Positions 27,323 to 36,733 of a stretch of DNA of 64,000 nt are shown here, piece after piece. The position numbers were made by a program, and so were the translations under genes. The DNA lies in assembly GCF_001477625.1 (NCBI RefSeq), contig NZ_CP013692.1:310001-374000 (forward strand). Direction: 5' to 3'. The first letter of the stretch is position 1, and the number at the start of each line of letters is the position of its first letter. This DNA is from Paucibacter sp. KCTC 42545 (GTDB lineage Bacteria; Pseudomonadota; Gammaproteobacteria; Burkholderiales; Burkholderiaceae_C). The notes beneath the pieces are model-generated. The model was not told where the DNA came from. It worked only from the letters and a program-made list of their open reading frames with translations, and made no database searches.

Positions 27323-27335
27323 GCAGGTCGGCTTT
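27310..27335 (-). terminator. Terminator of the acyl-CoA-binding protein gene, inside the neighbouring gene's 3' end
   Basis: AAAGCCGACCT and AGGTCGGCTTT flank a 4-nt loop. On the minus strand the stem runs into TTTTTCTT, a good T-tract. The left arm is coding sequence of the convergent PHA gene, whose stop codon lies at the loop. Confidence 0.85.
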
Positions 27336-27359
27336 GGGCTGGGCTAAGCCTAGGGTGGC

Positions 27360-27611
27360 TTACTTCAGCGATTCGATCAGGTCGATATAGCTCTGCTGAG
27401 CTTCGTCTTGGCTGGTGCCCTTGAGTTCGTTCCAAGCATCCCACTTGGCGCGGCCCACCATATCGGTGAAACCGGGGCGCGAACCCTCCACATCGCCGGC
27501 GCTGCCTTGCTTGAACAAGGCATAGAGCTTGAGCAGCGTCATATTGTCCGGGCGCTCGGGCAGGGACTTGGAGCCGGCAACGGCGGCGTCAAATTGGTCT
27601 TTCAGGCTCAT
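27360..27611 (-). CDS. Acyl-CoA-binding protein
   Basis: An 83-residue ACBP with the family core LYALFKQGSAGDVEGSRPG and AKWDAWNELKGTSQDEAQQS, the Tyr/Lys residues that contact CoA. ACBPs bind long-chain acyl-CoA and buffer or deliver it to acyltransferases. The ATG at 27611 gives the normal family length and has AGGAGA upstream. It is divergent from the WS/DGAT gene across an 83-bp gap. Confidence 0.96.
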   Translation of the reverse strand: MSLKDQFDAAVAGSKSLPERPDNMTLLKLYALFKQGSAGDVEGSRPGFTDMVGRAKWDAWNELKGTSQDEAQQSYIDLIESLK

Positions 27612-27694
27612 GTGGTCTTTCTCCTGCACTTGGTATCAATTGGGATGGACGGCAGCGATGTTAACCAGCATTGTGTGCATATAGAAGATTGGAG

Positions 27695-29119
27695 ATGACT
27701 TTGCCGCAACGACAAGTACGCATGAGCAAGGTGGACACGGCCTGGCTGCGCATGGACACCGAGTCCAATTTGATGATGATTGTGGGCGTCTGGCGCATCC
27801 GGCCCGGCGTGGCCCTGGCCGCCGTGCGCGAACGCATTGCCAGCCAGCTGCTGCAATACCCACGCTTCGGCCAGAAGGTGGTGGAAGACGCCATGGGCTC
27901 TATTTGGGTGCAGGACTCTAATTTCGACATTCAGCGGCATGTCGTACCCGAAGTTCTGCCCCTGCGGGCCGGTGTGGATGGCGAAGCCTTGCTGAAGGCG
28001 CGGGTCGGCGAGTTGGCCATGCAGAGCCTGGATACGGCCCATCCGCTGTGGCAGTTCCATTTGGTCGAGGACATGGGCGATGGTTCCAGCGCCCTGATCG
28101 CCCGCATCCACCATTGCATTGGTGACGGCATCGCCCTGATTGCAGTGATGCTGTCCATCACCGACGGCGGCAAGGCCCCGCCCAAGCGGCGTTCGCGCGA
28201 GCCCGAGGAGCATGACTGGCTGACCGATCACCTGATGCGGCCCATCACCGGCATGACGGTCAAGGCCATTCGCATGGCCGGCGCCAGCATGGCCAAGGGC
28301 ATGGATCATTTGATTCACCCTGCCAGCCCGCTGGACAACAGCCTGGACATGGCCCGCATGGGCTATCAGGCCGTTTCCGATGTGGCGGCCTTTGCCTTGA
28401 TGGCGGACGACTCCCACACCCGCCTCAAGGGCAAGCCCGGCACGAGCAAGCGGGTGGCCTGGGGCGAGCCGCTGCCGCTGGACGCGGTGAAGGCGGTGGG
28501 CAAGGCCATGAATGCCTCCATCAACGATGTCTTGCTGAGTTGTGTGGCCGGTGCGATTGGTAGTTATTTGAGCGCCAAGGGCGACTCAGTGGACGGCCAG
28601 GAAATCCGCGCCATGGTGCCGGTGAACCTGCGGCCGATGGAGAAGGCCTATCAGCTGGGCAATCGTTTTGGCCTGGTGCCTCTGGTATTGCCCATCGGCA
28701 TTGCCAATCCGGTGGAGCGGCTTTACGCCGTCAAGGCGCGCATGCAGGAGCTCAAGGGCAGCTTCCAGCCGGTGCTGGCGTTTGGCCTGCTGTCGGTGGC
28801 GGGCCTGCTGATCAAGCCAGTGCAGCATGCCATGCTGAATATCTTTGCCAAGAAGGCCACCGCCGTGATGACCAATGTGCCCGGCCCGGCCGAGGCCTTG
28901 CACTTTTGCGGTTCCGAAGTCGAGCGAGTGATGTTCTGGGTGCCGCAGTCGGGGGATATCGGCGTGGGCGTCAGCCTGCTGACCTATGCCGGCCAGGTGC
29001 AGTTCAGCCTGATCACCGACAGCACGCTGTGCCCCGACCCGGAAAAGGTCGTCGCCAACTTCACGCCCGAGTTCAATAAGTTGCTCTTGCTGGCGCTGAT
29101 GCTGCCTTGGGCCGAGTGA
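27695..29119 (+). CDS. Wax ester synthase/diacylglycerol acyltransferase (WS/DGAT)
   Basis: A 474-residue bifunctional acyltransferase that makes wax esters or triacylglycerol from acyl-CoA at the membrane or storage body. The active-site motif HHCIGDG is at about residues 139-145, and the family motifs NDVLLSCVAGAIGSYL and TNVPGPAEALHFCG are present. The start MTLPQRQVRMSKVDTAWLRM is family-like; an ATG at 27722 is the alternative. The CHAD gene follows after 3 bp. Adjacent acyl-CoA-binding and PHA proteins suggest a storage-lipid locus. Confidence 0.94.
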   Translation: MTLPQRQVRMSKVDTAWLRMDTESNLMMIVGVWRIRPGVALAAVRERIASQLLQYPRFGQKVVEDAMGSIWVQDSNFDIQRHVVPEVLPLRAGVDGEALLKARVGELAMQSLDTAHPLWQFHLVEDMGDGSSALIARIHHCIGDGIALIAVMLSITDGGKAPPKRRSREPEEHDWLTDHLMRPITGMTVKAIRMAGASMAKGMDHLIHPASPLDNSLDMARMGYQAVSDVAAFALMADDSHTRLKGKPGTSKRVAWGEPLPLDAVKAVGKAMNASINDVLLSCVAGAIGSYLSAKGDSVDGQEIRAMVPVNLRPMEKAYQLGNRFGLVPLVLPIGIANPVERLYAVKARMQELKGSFQPVLAFGLLSVAGLLIKPVQHAMLNIFAKKATAVMTNVPGPAEALHFCGSEVERVMFWVPQSGDIGVGVSLLTYAGQVQFSLITDSTLCPDPEKVVANFTPEFNKLLLLALMLPWAE

Positions 29120-29122
29120 GCG

Positions 29123-30106
29123 ATGGCCTTGCCTGATCCCCAAGCCTCCGCAGCCGCCTCTGCCTTGGCGCCGCCCTGCACGGCGCAACTGCTGGCGTTG
29201 CAGGCCGATATGGATCATGCGCAGGTGCTGCGCCAGGTCTTGCTGTCCTGCCAGGCGCAGATCGAAGGCAATGCCCGCCACATCGCCCGCGCAGTGTTTG
29301 AGCCGGGCCATGTGCATCAGCTGCGCGTGGGTTTGCGGCGCCTGCGCAGCGGCCTGCGCTTGATGGCCAGCAAGGATGATTTGGGGCTGCCGGCTGAAAG
29401 CCTGGCGCAGTTGAATGACGCGGCGGCGCGGCTGTTCCGCCAACTGGGGCCGGCGCGTGAAGCCGATGTGTTGGCCGAGCTGTGGCCGCCGCAGTTGCTG
29501 GCGCAGATCGCTGCCGAGTTCCATGTCGACGCTGCCCAAGCCAGGCATTTGCTGCAGGGCGAGCTGGCGCCACGCCTGCCGGCCGCCGCCGTGGCACGGC
29601 TGTTGCGCTCGCGGGCCAGCCAAGCCTTTCTGGTGCAACTACGCGACCTGATTGCGCAATTGCCTGCGCCAACAGTCAAACCAAACAAAGCATCTAAATC
29701 CATCCCAGCCGGTGCGCCGGTGCTGCCTAAGCTGCATCGGCGGCTGCGGCGCTGGTTTCTGCGTGCGCAGCTGGAGGCTGCCGATTTTTCCAATCTGGAT
29801 GCGAGCGGCCGCCATGCCTTGCGCAAGCGGCTCAAGCGCTTGCGCTATGGCATGGAGTTTTGCTTGGCCGGGCACGCCACCGCACGCAGCCAGCAAGGCC
29901 TGCCGCTGTTGCGCCAAGCCCTGCAATGCCTGGGGGAGTTGAATGACCAGGCCGGCGCCATGGCCCAGCTGCGCGCCCATGCGAGCCAGGCGCCGGCGGC
30001 GCAGTTCGCGCTGGGCTGGCTGGCGGCCCTGCATGAGCAGCAGCTGCGCCAGACCGTGCCGGTGATGAAGGCGTTGGTGGCCGCGCCGCTGCCCTGGCGG
30101 GATTGA
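29123..30106 (+). CDS. CHAD domain protein
   Basis: A 327-residue, helix-rich, very basic protein with the two CHAD half-repeats: VHQLRVGLRRLRSGLRLM (near residue 62) and RHALRKRLKRLRYGMEF (near 232), whose conserved His and Arg/Lys residues bind polyphosphate. CHAD proteins in betaproteobacteria have been reported on polyphosphate granules. There is no attached CYTH domain. It is 3 bp after the WS/DGAT gene, so the two are likely co-transcribed. Confidence 0.92.
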   Translation: MALPDPQASAAASALAPPCTAQLLALQADMDHAQVLRQVLLSCQAQIEGNARHIARAVFEPGHVHQLRVGLRRLRSGLRLMASKDDLGLPAESLAQLNDAAARLFRQLGPAREADVLAELWPPQLLAQIAAEFHVDAAQARHLLQGELAPRLPAAAVARLLRSRASQAFLVQLRDLIAQLPAPTVKPNKASKSIPAGAPVLPKLHRRLRRWFLRAQLEAADFSNLDASGRHALRKRLKRLRYGMEFCLAGHATARSQQGLPLLRQALQCLGELNDQAGAMAQLRAHASQAPAAQFALGWLAALHEQQLRQTVPVMKALVAAPLPWRD

Positions 30107-30187
30107 GCGGCGCAGCGGCTGGTCAGTTGAGCGGGCGAACGCCGTCTGGTAGTTAAGTTAGGCAGCCTTGACGGGCCGCAGCCGGCT

Positions 30188-30961
30188 TCAGTCTTCCAGC
30201 TCTTCCCGCGCCATGGCGATGTCCAGCGCTTCCATCGCATCCATGGGTTCGCAGGCGGCGGCGTCGGCGTAGAGGGCTTCGGCTTCCTTCATGCGCTTGT
30301 CGCCTTCCAGCATGATCAGGCCGTTGGCGCGTTCCACCATGGCGATGGCGCAGCCGGGGTTGAGTTGCAAGGCCTGCACAAACATCTTCAGGCCGGTGCT
30401 GGTGTCGGCGCCCTGGGTCTTGCCCAGCAGCTTGCCCACCTTGTCGATCACCTCGGCATGAAAAGCACCCAGGGCGATATGAGCGTCAGCATGCTTGGGG
30501 TTCAGCTCAATGGTGCGCTCCAAGGCGTTCTTGACCTTGCTGCCCAGGCCTTGGGCCAAGGCCTTGGTCACGCTGATGCCCTGGCCGTAGCGGCCGACGG
30601 CATAGGCTTGCCAGTAATAGGCATTCGGGTTCTTGGGCTCCAGCTCTTGCTGGGCGGCGGCGCGTTCGGCCACTTCCTGGAACATCTCGAGCTTGACGCT
30701 TTCCTTCTTCTCCAGATAGTTGGCGTAGATGGCCTGGGCCTTGTTGGCCACCGTGATGCCGGCGCCGCCAACGGCGAGGCCCGCGTCATGCGCTAGCTGA
30801 AACTCGCCGGCATGGAAGTGGATCCAGGCTTGCACCACCGCTGCGTCCTTGGGGAAGGGCTCGCCGTCACCGGTGTGCAGGCGCGCCCAGTGCTTTTTCA
30901 GCGTGCTGGGTGTGTACTGGAAAGCGTGATTGTCGTGCGGGAAAGCGGTCCACTTGGCCAT
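30188..30961 (-). CDS. TPR-like repeat protein
   Basis: A 257-residue protein with tetratricopeptide-like helices in its middle and C-terminal part (ALERTIELNPKHADAHIALGAFHAEV, MFVQALQLNPGCAIAMVERANGL). There is no signal peptide. The N-terminal part (HDNHAFQYTPSTLKKHWARLH) is not recognised. It is 13 bp downstream of the TetR gene and is likely its operon partner. TPR units mediate protein contacts; the partner is unknown. Confidence 0.8.
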   Translation of the reverse strand: MAKWTAFPHDNHAFQYTPSTLKKHWARLHTGDGEPFPKDAAVVQAWIHFHAGEFQLAHDAGLAVGGAGITVANKAQAIYANYLEKKESVKLEMFQEVAERAAAQQELEPKNPNAYYWQAYAVGRYGQGISVTKALAQGLGSKVKNALERTIELNPKHADAHIALGAFHAEVIDKVGKLLGKTQGADTSTGLKMFVQALQLNPGCAIAMVERANGLIMLEGDKRMKEAEALYADAAACEPMDAMEALDIAMAREELED

Positions 30962-30974
30962 GCTGCGGTCTCCT

Positions 30975-31634
30975 TCAGGCTTGTTGATACTGATTGGCGA
31001 GTGCGAAGAGATGATCTTTCGAGGCCGGCTCCAGATAGGGCAGCAGCAGGCTCAGCACATGGAAGGCGCCGCGCATCAAAGCCACACCGGCCTGCGAGGG
31101 CTCCAGGGCATTGCGCGGGTCGCGCACATACTCAAAACTGAGCCAATAGCTCAGCAGCACCACCATGGAATTGGCTGTGGGCGCTTGTTCGCGGCTGTCC
31201 ATCTTCAGCACGCCGCCGCGCTGCAGGCCGCTCAAGACCTGGCGCATGGCCTGGCCCTTTTGGCCCAGCACGGTCTGGAAGTGGGTTTCCAGGCGGCGGT
31301 TCTTGGACAGCAGGTCGTTGAGGTCGCGGTACAGAAAGCGATGCTTCCAGATCAGCTCGTAAAGCATGTGGAAGAACAGCCAAGCGTCCTCGACATTGCG
31401 CACATTGTCGGCCGCGCCCAGCAGCGCGCCCAGCTCCTGCTCGTAGCGATTGAACAGGGCGTTGATCAGCTCGTCTTTGGCCGGGTAGTGGTAGTACAGA
31501 TTGCCGGGGCTGATGTTCAACTCGGCCGAAATCAGCGTGGTTGAGACGTTAGGCTCGCCAAAGCGGTTAAACAGATCCAGCGTGACTTCGAGAATTCGCT
31601 CGGCCGTGCGGCGCGGCGGCTTTTTTGTGGCCAT
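30975..31634 (-). CDS. TetR family transcriptional regulator
   Basis: A 219-residue regulator with the TetR helix-turn-helix (ILEVTLDLFNRFGEPNVSTTLISAELNISPGNLYYHYPAKD) followed by an all-helical ligand domain. The ATG at 31634 places the DNA-binding helices at the expected distance from the N-terminus, with AGGAG upstream. It is divergent from the ABC exporter genes across 142 bp, the usual layout for a local repressor of an exporter; the effector is unknown. Confidence 0.93.
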   Translation of the reverse strand: MATKKPPRRTAERILEVTLDLFNRFGEPNVSTTLISAELNISPGNLYYHYPAKDELINALFNRYEQELGALLGAADNVRNVEDAWLFFHMLYELIWKHRFLYRDLNDLLSKNRRLETHFQTVLGQKGQAMRQVLSGLQRGGVLKMDSREQAPTANSMVVLLSYWLSFEYVRDPRNALEPSQAGVALMRGAFHVLSLLLPYLEPASKDHLFALANQYQQA

Positions 31635-31776
31635 GTACTCAGGGTCTCCTACGCTGATTCTGTCATCAAGCGGTGAACATTCTCTAGGGTATTCGCTCCA
31701 CTGACAGCATAGCCGCGCCGGGCGGCCAAAGACCCTGGCCCGGCACGCATGCAGGCAGCTTCCTACAATCAAGGAC

Positions 31777-32763
31777 ATGCGCACACAAATTAGTCCCCAG
31801 GCCGGCGCCGTGCCGGCCATTTCGTTTCAGAACGTCAGCAAAACCTATCGCGGTGGGCAGGTGAGGGCGCTGGACGGCGTCTCATTCGACATCGCCCAAG
31901 GTGAGTTCTTCGGGCTCTTGGGCCCCAACGGCGCCGGCAAAACCAGCCTGATCAGCATCTTGGCCGGCCTGGCCCAGGCCAGCGGCGGGCGGGTTGAGGT
32001 GCTGGGTCACGATGTGGTGAAGGACTATGGCGCGGCCCGGCGCGCGCTGGGCATCGTGCCGCAGGAATTGGTGTTCGACCCCTTTTTCAGCGTGCGCGAG
32101 TCGCTGAAGATTCAAAGCGGCTACTTTGGTGTGCATAACAACGAGGCCTGGATCGACGAGTTGCTGAGCGAGCTGGGCCTGGCCGACAAGGCCAATGCCA
32201 ATATGCGCCAGCTCTCCGGCGGCATGAAGCGCCGGGTGCTGGTGGCGCAGGCCCTGGTGCATCGCCCGCCGGTCATCGTGCTGGACGAGCCCACCGCCGG
32301 TGTGGATGTGGAGTTGCGCCAGACGTTGTGGCAATTCATCGCCCGCCTGAACCGCGAGGGCCACACCGTCTTGCTGACCACCCATTACCTGGAAGAGGCC
32401 GAGGCCCTGTGCGGCCGCTTGGCGATGTTGAAGCAAGGCCGCATCGTGGCGCTGGACCGCACCAGCGATCTGCTCAAGGGCCGCGCCGCCACCATGCTGC
32501 GCTTCAAGACCGACGGCCAATTGCCCGCCGCCTTGGCCCCACAGGCGCGCATCACCGGCCGCATCGTGCAGATCAAGGCGCATGACGCCGCCGAGGTCGA
32601 AACCATTCTGGCCACGCTGCGGGCCGCGCAATGCCAGGTGGAAGACTTGGAGATTGGCCGCGCTGATCTGGAAGATGTGTTCCTGGAGATCATGCAGGGC
32701 GCATCGCTCACTGCGCCTAAGGAACAACAAGGCCAACAAGAACAACAAGGAGTGCAGGCATGA
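31777..32763 (+). CDS. ABC-2 type exporter ATP-binding protein (YadG-like)
   Basis: A 328-residue ATPase with Walker A (GPNGAGKTS), signature LSGGMKRRVLVAQAL and Walker B (VIVLDEPTAGVD), then a C-terminal extension ending in a Gln-rich tail. It pairs with the permease by an ATGA overlap. A TACAAT box and CAAGGA precede the ATG. In many Burkholderiales this pair sits upstream of bolA and murA; here an S9 peptidase gene lies between. Confidence 0.93.
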   Translation: MRTQISPQAGAVPAISFQNVSKTYRGGQVRALDGVSFDIAQGEFFGLLGPNGAGKTSLISILAGLAQASGGRVEVLGHDVVKDYGAARRALGIVPQELVFDPFFSVRESLKIQSGYFGVHNNEAWIDELLSELGLADKANANMRQLSGGMKRRVLVAQALVHRPPVIVLDEPTAGVDVELRQTLWQFIARLNREGHTVLLTTHYLEEAEALCGRLAMLKQGRIVALDRTSDLLKGRAATMLRFKTDGQLPAALAPQARITGRIVQIKAHDAAEVETILATLRAAQCQVEDLEIGRADLEDVFLEIMQGASLTAPKEQQGQQEQQGVQA

Positions 32764-33530
32764 GCGCCATGATTTTGCAGGGCGCACGCACCCTGTTTTA
32801 CAAAGAAGTGCTGCGCTTTTGGAAGGTTAGCTTCCAGACCGTGGCCGCGCCGGTTCTGACCTCGGTGCTTTACTTGCTGATCTTCGGCCATGCGCTGGAG
32901 AACCATGTCAAGGTCTACGACAACGTCGGCTACACCAGCTTTCTGATCCCCGGCCTGGTGATGATGAGCGTGTTGCAAAACGCGTTTGCCAATAGCTCCT
33001 CCTCGCTGATTCAAAGCAAGGTCACCGGCAATCTGGTGTTCCTGCTGGTGACACCGCTCTCGCACTGGGCCTGGTTTGTGGCCTATGTGGGCGCGGCCAT
33101 CGTGCGTGGGCTGGTGGTGGGCCTGGGCGTTTTGCTGGTGACGGCCTGGTTTGCGCCCCTGGGCCTGGTGGCGCCGGGCTGGATCTTGGTCTTCGCCGCG
33201 CTGGGTGCTGGCACCATGGGCGCGCTGGGCTTGATCGCCGGCTTGTGGGCGGAGAAATTCGACCAACTCGCCGCCTTCCAGAACTTCATCATCATGCCCA
33301 TGACCTTTTTGTCGGGCGTGTTCTATTCGGTGCATTCGCTGCCACCGGCCTGGCTGATGGTGAGCCACCTGAACCCGTTTTTCTACATCATCGATGGCTT
33401 CCGCCATGGCTTCTTTGGCATCAGCGACGTCTCGCCCTGGCTCAGCCTGGGTGTGGTGGGGGTCGCCTTCGCCCTGGTCGCCAGCGTGGCGCTGGAATTG
33501 CTGCGCCGCGGCTACAAGATCCGCAGCTAA
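32760..33530 (+). CDS. ABC-2 type exporter permease (YadH-like)
   Basis: A 256-residue inner-membrane protein with about six segments and the ABC-2 motif in its second half (NFIIMPMTFLSGVFYSV, HLNPFFYIIDGFRHGFFG). With the ATPase it forms an exporter of the YadGH/NodIJ type. The substrate is unknown. Confidence 0.93.
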   Translation: MSAMILQGARTLFYKEVLRFWKVSFQTVAAPVLTSVLYLLIFGHALENHVKVYDNVGYTSFLIPGLVMMSVLQNAFANSSSSLIQSKVTGNLVFLLVTPLSHWAWFVAYVGAAIVRGLVVGLGVLLVTAWFAPLGLVAPGWILVFAALGAGTMGALGLIAGLWAEKFDQLAAFQNFIIMPMTFLSGVFYSVHSLPPAWLMVSHLNPFFYIIDGFRHGFFGISDVSPWLSLGVVGVAFALVASVALELLRRGYKIRS

Positions 33531-33549
33531 TCGCCGGGGGCAGGGGTAA

Positions 33550-33570
33550 GGGCGAAGCTAGGCTTCGCCC
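33550..33570 (+). terminator. 8-bp hairpin after the ABC exporter operon
   Basis: GGGCGAAG and CTTCGCCC flank a 5-nt loop 20 bp after the permease stop. No T-run follows, so termination is inferred from position. Confidence 0.55.
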
Positions 33571-33647
33571 GCTTGGCGCCCGCCCCGTGCAGGTACTCAG
33601 TCAAGACTGGGTCAGAATGCGCAGCTCAATTCATATTGGCTCACATC

Positions 33648-35735
33648 ATGACTCTGTCCATGACTTCCACACGCCGACTGTGTGCGCTGGCGCTGGCTGC
33701 TAGCGCTTGTTTGTCCGGTTTGTCCGTTTTTCCCGGCCTGGCAATGGCCGCCGAGGCCGCCGCAGAGCCGGCCGCCGCCGCTGCGGTTCTGGCTCCCAAC
33801 CCCAATTTGCTGGTGCAAGGCATTCCTGCCATCCCTCAGGCCTTGGCCGCTGAGGTGGCGCGTTATACCGACTTCCGCGGCCACAGCTTTGTCGATTGGC
33901 ACCCCACCAAGCGCGAGATGCTCGTCTCGCATCGCGCGGCCGGTGGCAATACCAGCCAGCTTTTCAGCCTAGCGGCACCCGTGGCCGGCAAGCTCAGTGA
34001 GCCGCGCAAGCTGACCGATGCGGCCGACCCGGTCAGCCGCGCCAGCTACGAGCCCAAGCAAGGGCGCTACATCGTGTTCGAGCGTGCCAATGGTGGCGAC
34101 GAAGTGGCCCAACTCTATCGCCTGAACGAAGGCGCCGCGCCGGTGCAGCTGACGCCGGCCGATGAGCGCCATGCCTTGATCGGTTGGCTGCATGCCGGTG
34201 GCGAGTTGATTTACGCCTCCACGCCGCTGGATCGCACCGCCAAAGGCGGCTCGCGCGCCGAGGTGACCACGACGTTTTGGATCGTCAACCCCGAGAGCAG
34301 TGAGCCCTTGAAGGCCCGCCGCAAGCTGGCCGAGTTGCCCGGCGGTGGTTGGTTTGGCGGCCAGCTGTCCTGGGACGACAAGCAGCTGGCGCTGACACGC
34401 TATATCTCCGCGACCGAGAGCGAAATCTGGCTGATGGATCTGAGCAGCGCCAAGCTGCGCCAGCTGCTGCCCGCCGCAGGTGACGCCAAAGCCAGCTATT
34501 TCAGCGCCGGCTTTAGCCATGACAACAAACAGCTGTGGTTCAGCAGCGATCGCTTCGGCGAGTTCCGCGAGCTGCAGCGCATGCAGCTGGCCAGCGGTAA
34601 GTCGCAGCGCGTCAGCGCCGCCATTCCCTGGGATGCCAGCGGCGTAAGCTTCAGCCATGACGGCAAGACCGTGGCGGCCCAGTTCAATGTGGAAGGGCGC
34701 AATGAGCTTCGCTTGTTCGACGCCGCCAGCGCCAAGCCCTTGCCCACGCCGCGCCTGCCGGCCGGCAATCTGGGCGCCGCGTACTTTGACCATGGCCGTG
34801 GCGAGTTGGCTTTCAGCATCAACAATGCGCAAGGCCCAAGCCAGGTCTATAGCCTGAAGCTGGCCAAGTCGGCCAAGGCGGGCAAAGCGCAGGTCGAGGC
34901 CTGGACCCAGTCCTACGCCCCGCCCGGCGTGGACACCGCCAAGTTCCCCGAGCAGCAAATCATCCGCTGGAAGAGCTTTGATGGCCTGAGCATTTCGGGC
35001 CTGCTGACCCAGCCGCCGGCCGACAAGTTCCCTGGCAAGCGCCCGGTCTTGATCTCTATCCACGGCGGCCCGGAGAGCCAGGCCAGCATCGGCTTCCTGG
35101 CGCGCAATAACTACTTTGTGATGGAGCAGGGCATCGCCTTGATCCAGCCCAATGTGCGCGGCTCCAGCGGCTTCGGCAAAACCTTTTTGAGCCTGGACAA
35201 CGGCTTCAAGCGCGAGGACTCGGTCAAGGACATCGGCGCGCTGCTGGACTGGATCGCCACCCAGCCCCATCTGGATGCCTCCCGCGTGCTGATCATGGGC
35301 GGCAGCTACGGCGGCTATATGACGCTGGCCACCGCCACGCATTACGCCGACCGCATTGCCGGCTCCATCGATGTGGTGGGCATCTCGCACTTCGTCACCT
35401 TCTTGACCAATACCGAGAGCTACCGCCGCGATCTGCGCCGGGTTGAGTATGGCGACGAGCGTGATCCGGCCATGCGCGCGCATCTGGAGCAGATCTCGCC
35501 GCTCACCAATGCCAGCAAGATCCGCAAGCCGCTGTTTGTGGTGCAGGGCAAGAATGATCCGCGCGTGCCTTACACCGAGGCCGAGCAAATTGTGGCCAAG
35601 GTGCGCGAGTTGGGCACGCCGGTTTGGTACCTGCGCGCCGACAACGAAGGCCATGGTTTCTCCCGCAAGGAGAACCAGGACTTCCAGTTCTATTCCATGA
35701 TTTTGTTCATGCGAGAGACCTTGCTGAAACCCTGA
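33648..35735 (+). CDS. S9 family prolyl oligopeptidase-like peptidase, exported
   Basis: A ~695-residue serine peptidase with an N-terminal signal peptide (hydrophobic LCALALAASACLSGLSV, cleavage near AMA-AE). A beta-propeller region follows, with repeated strands such as DDKQLALTRYISATESEIWL and HDNKQLWFSSDRFGEFRE. The C-terminal alpha/beta-hydrolase carries GGSYGGYM (catalytic Ser), NDPRVPYTEA (Asp) and EGHGFSRKEN (His). It probably degrades oligopeptides in the periplasm. The ATG at 33660 is an equally good start. Confidence 0.93.
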   Translation: MTLSMTSTRRLCALALAASACLSGLSVFPGLAMAAEAAAEPAAAAAVLAPNPNLLVQGIPAIPQALAAEVARYTDFRGHSFVDWHPTKREMLVSHRAAGGNTSQLFSLAAPVAGKLSEPRKLTDAADPVSRASYEPKQGRYIVFERANGGDEVAQLYRLNEGAAPVQLTPADERHALIGWLHAGGELIYASTPLDRTAKGGSRAEVTTTFWIVNPESSEPLKARRKLAELPGGGWFGGQLSWDDKQLALTRYISATESEIWLMDLSSAKLRQLLPAAGDAKASYFSAGFSHDNKQLWFSSDRFGEFRELQRMQLASGKSQRVSAAIPWDASGVSFSHDGKTVAAQFNVEGRNELRLFDAASAKPLPTPRLPAGNLGAAYFDHGRGELAFSINNAQGPSQVYSLKLAKSAKAGKAQVEAWTQSYAPPGVDTAKFPEQQIIRWKSFDGLSISGLLTQPPADKFPGKRPVLISIHGGPESQASIGFLARNNYFVMEQGIALIQPNVRGSSGFGKTFLSLDNGFKREDSVKDIGALLDWIATQPHLDASRVLIMGGSYGGYMTLATATHYADRIAGSIDVVGISHFVTFLTNTESYRRDLRRVEYGDERDPAMRAHLEQISPLTNASKIRKPLFVVQGKNDPRVPYTEAEQIVAKVRELGTPVWYLRADNEGHGFSRKENQDFQFYSMILFMRETLLKP

Positions 35736-35799
35736 GTCTTGACGGGTCTGGCTGAGGCTGGGGCAGGGTCGGGTCTTGAGCCGCCCTACAATTCCCCGC

Positions 35800-36051
35800 A
35801 TGGCCGACCCTACACCCGCTCAAGTACAGCAATACATCGCCGCAGGCCTGCCCTGCGAACACCTGCATGTTGAGGGCGATGGCAGGCATTTCTTTGCCAC
35901 CATCGTGTCCTCGCAATTCGAAGGCCTCAGCCGCGTGCGCCGCCATCAGCTGGTTTACACCGTGCTGGGCGAGCGCATGAAGGAAGAGATTCATGCCCTT
36001 TCCATGCAGAAGACCCTGACCCCGGCCGAATGGGCCGCGGCCCAGGGCTGA
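35800..36051 (+). CDS. BolA family protein (IbaG-like)
   Basis: An 83-residue BolA-fold protein with the conserved stretches [22 protein letters not shown] and [16 protein letters not shown]. BolA-type proteins pair with monothiol glutaredoxins and take part in iron-sulfur metabolism. A TACAAT sequence lies just upstream of the ATG. It is 4 bp before hisG, whereas in related genomes murA usually lies between them. Confidence 0.93.
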   Translation: MADPTPAQVQQYIAAGLPCEHLHVEGDGRHFFATIVSSQFEGLSRVRRHQLVYTVLGERMKEEIHALSMQKTLTPAEWAAAQG

Positions 36052-36055
36052 GGCG

Positions 36056-36703
36056 ATGACGATGATGATTACCCTGGCGCTCTCCAAAGGCCGCATCTTC
36101 GAAGAGACCTTGCCCCTGCTGAAGGCAGCGGGCATCACGGTGCTGGAAGATCCGGAAACCTCGCGCAAGCTCATTCTGGCCACCAACAACCCCGCCGTGC
36201 GCGTGGTGCTGGTGCGCGCCAGCGATGTGCCCACCTATGTGCAATATGGCGGCGCCGACCTCGGCGTGGTCGGGCGCGACGTGCTGATCGAGCATGGCGT
36301 GGACGGCATGTACCAGCCGCTGGACCTCAATATCGCCCGCTGCCGCATGAGCGTGGCGGTGCGTGATGACTTCGACTATGCGGGCGCCGTCAAGCAGGGC
36401 TCGCGCCTGCGCGTGGCCACCAAATACACCGAGATCGCTCGCCAGCATTTCGCCGACAAGGGCGTGCACGTCGATCTGATCAAGCTCTACGGTTCGATGG
36501 AGTTGGCGCCGCTGACCGGCTTGGCCGATGCCATCGTCGATTTGGTTTCCACCGGCAACACGCTCAAGGCCAATCATTTGGTCGAGGTGGAGCAGATCAT
36601 GGACATCTCCTCCCGCCTGGTGGTCAATCAGGCCGCGCTCAAGCTCAAGCAAGAGCCGCTGCGCCGCATGATTGACGCCTTCGCTTCCGCCATCGTTAAG
36701 TAA
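36056..36703 (+). CDS. hisG: ATP phosphoribosyltransferase, short form
   Basis: First enzyme of histidine synthesis, joining ATP and PRPP. The 215-residue product is the short form (E. coli type is ~299), which lacks the C-terminal regulatory domain and needs HisZ. hisZ is not in the window. Motifs include [16 protein letters not shown] and the PRPP loop [14 protein letters not shown]. It is 4 bp after the BolA gene and leads the his operon. Confidence 0.96.
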   Translation: MTMMITLALSKGRIFEETLPLLKAAGITVLEDPETSRKLILATNNPAVRVVLVRASDVPTYVQYGGADLGVVGRDVLIEHGVDGMYQPLDLNIARCRMSVAVRDDFDYAGAVKQGSRLRVATKYTEIARQHFADKGVHVDLIKLYGSMELAPLTGLADAIVDLVSTGNTLKANHLVEVEQIMDISSRLVVNQAALKLKQEPLRRMIDAFASAIVK

Positions 36704-36733
36704 ATAACCCAGCCGCCCGAGCCCACCCAGTCC

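Noticed and set aside
33969..35801. 610-codon minus-strand frame
   Set aside because: Antisense to the S9 peptidase, whose domains and catalytic motifs are all on the plus strand.
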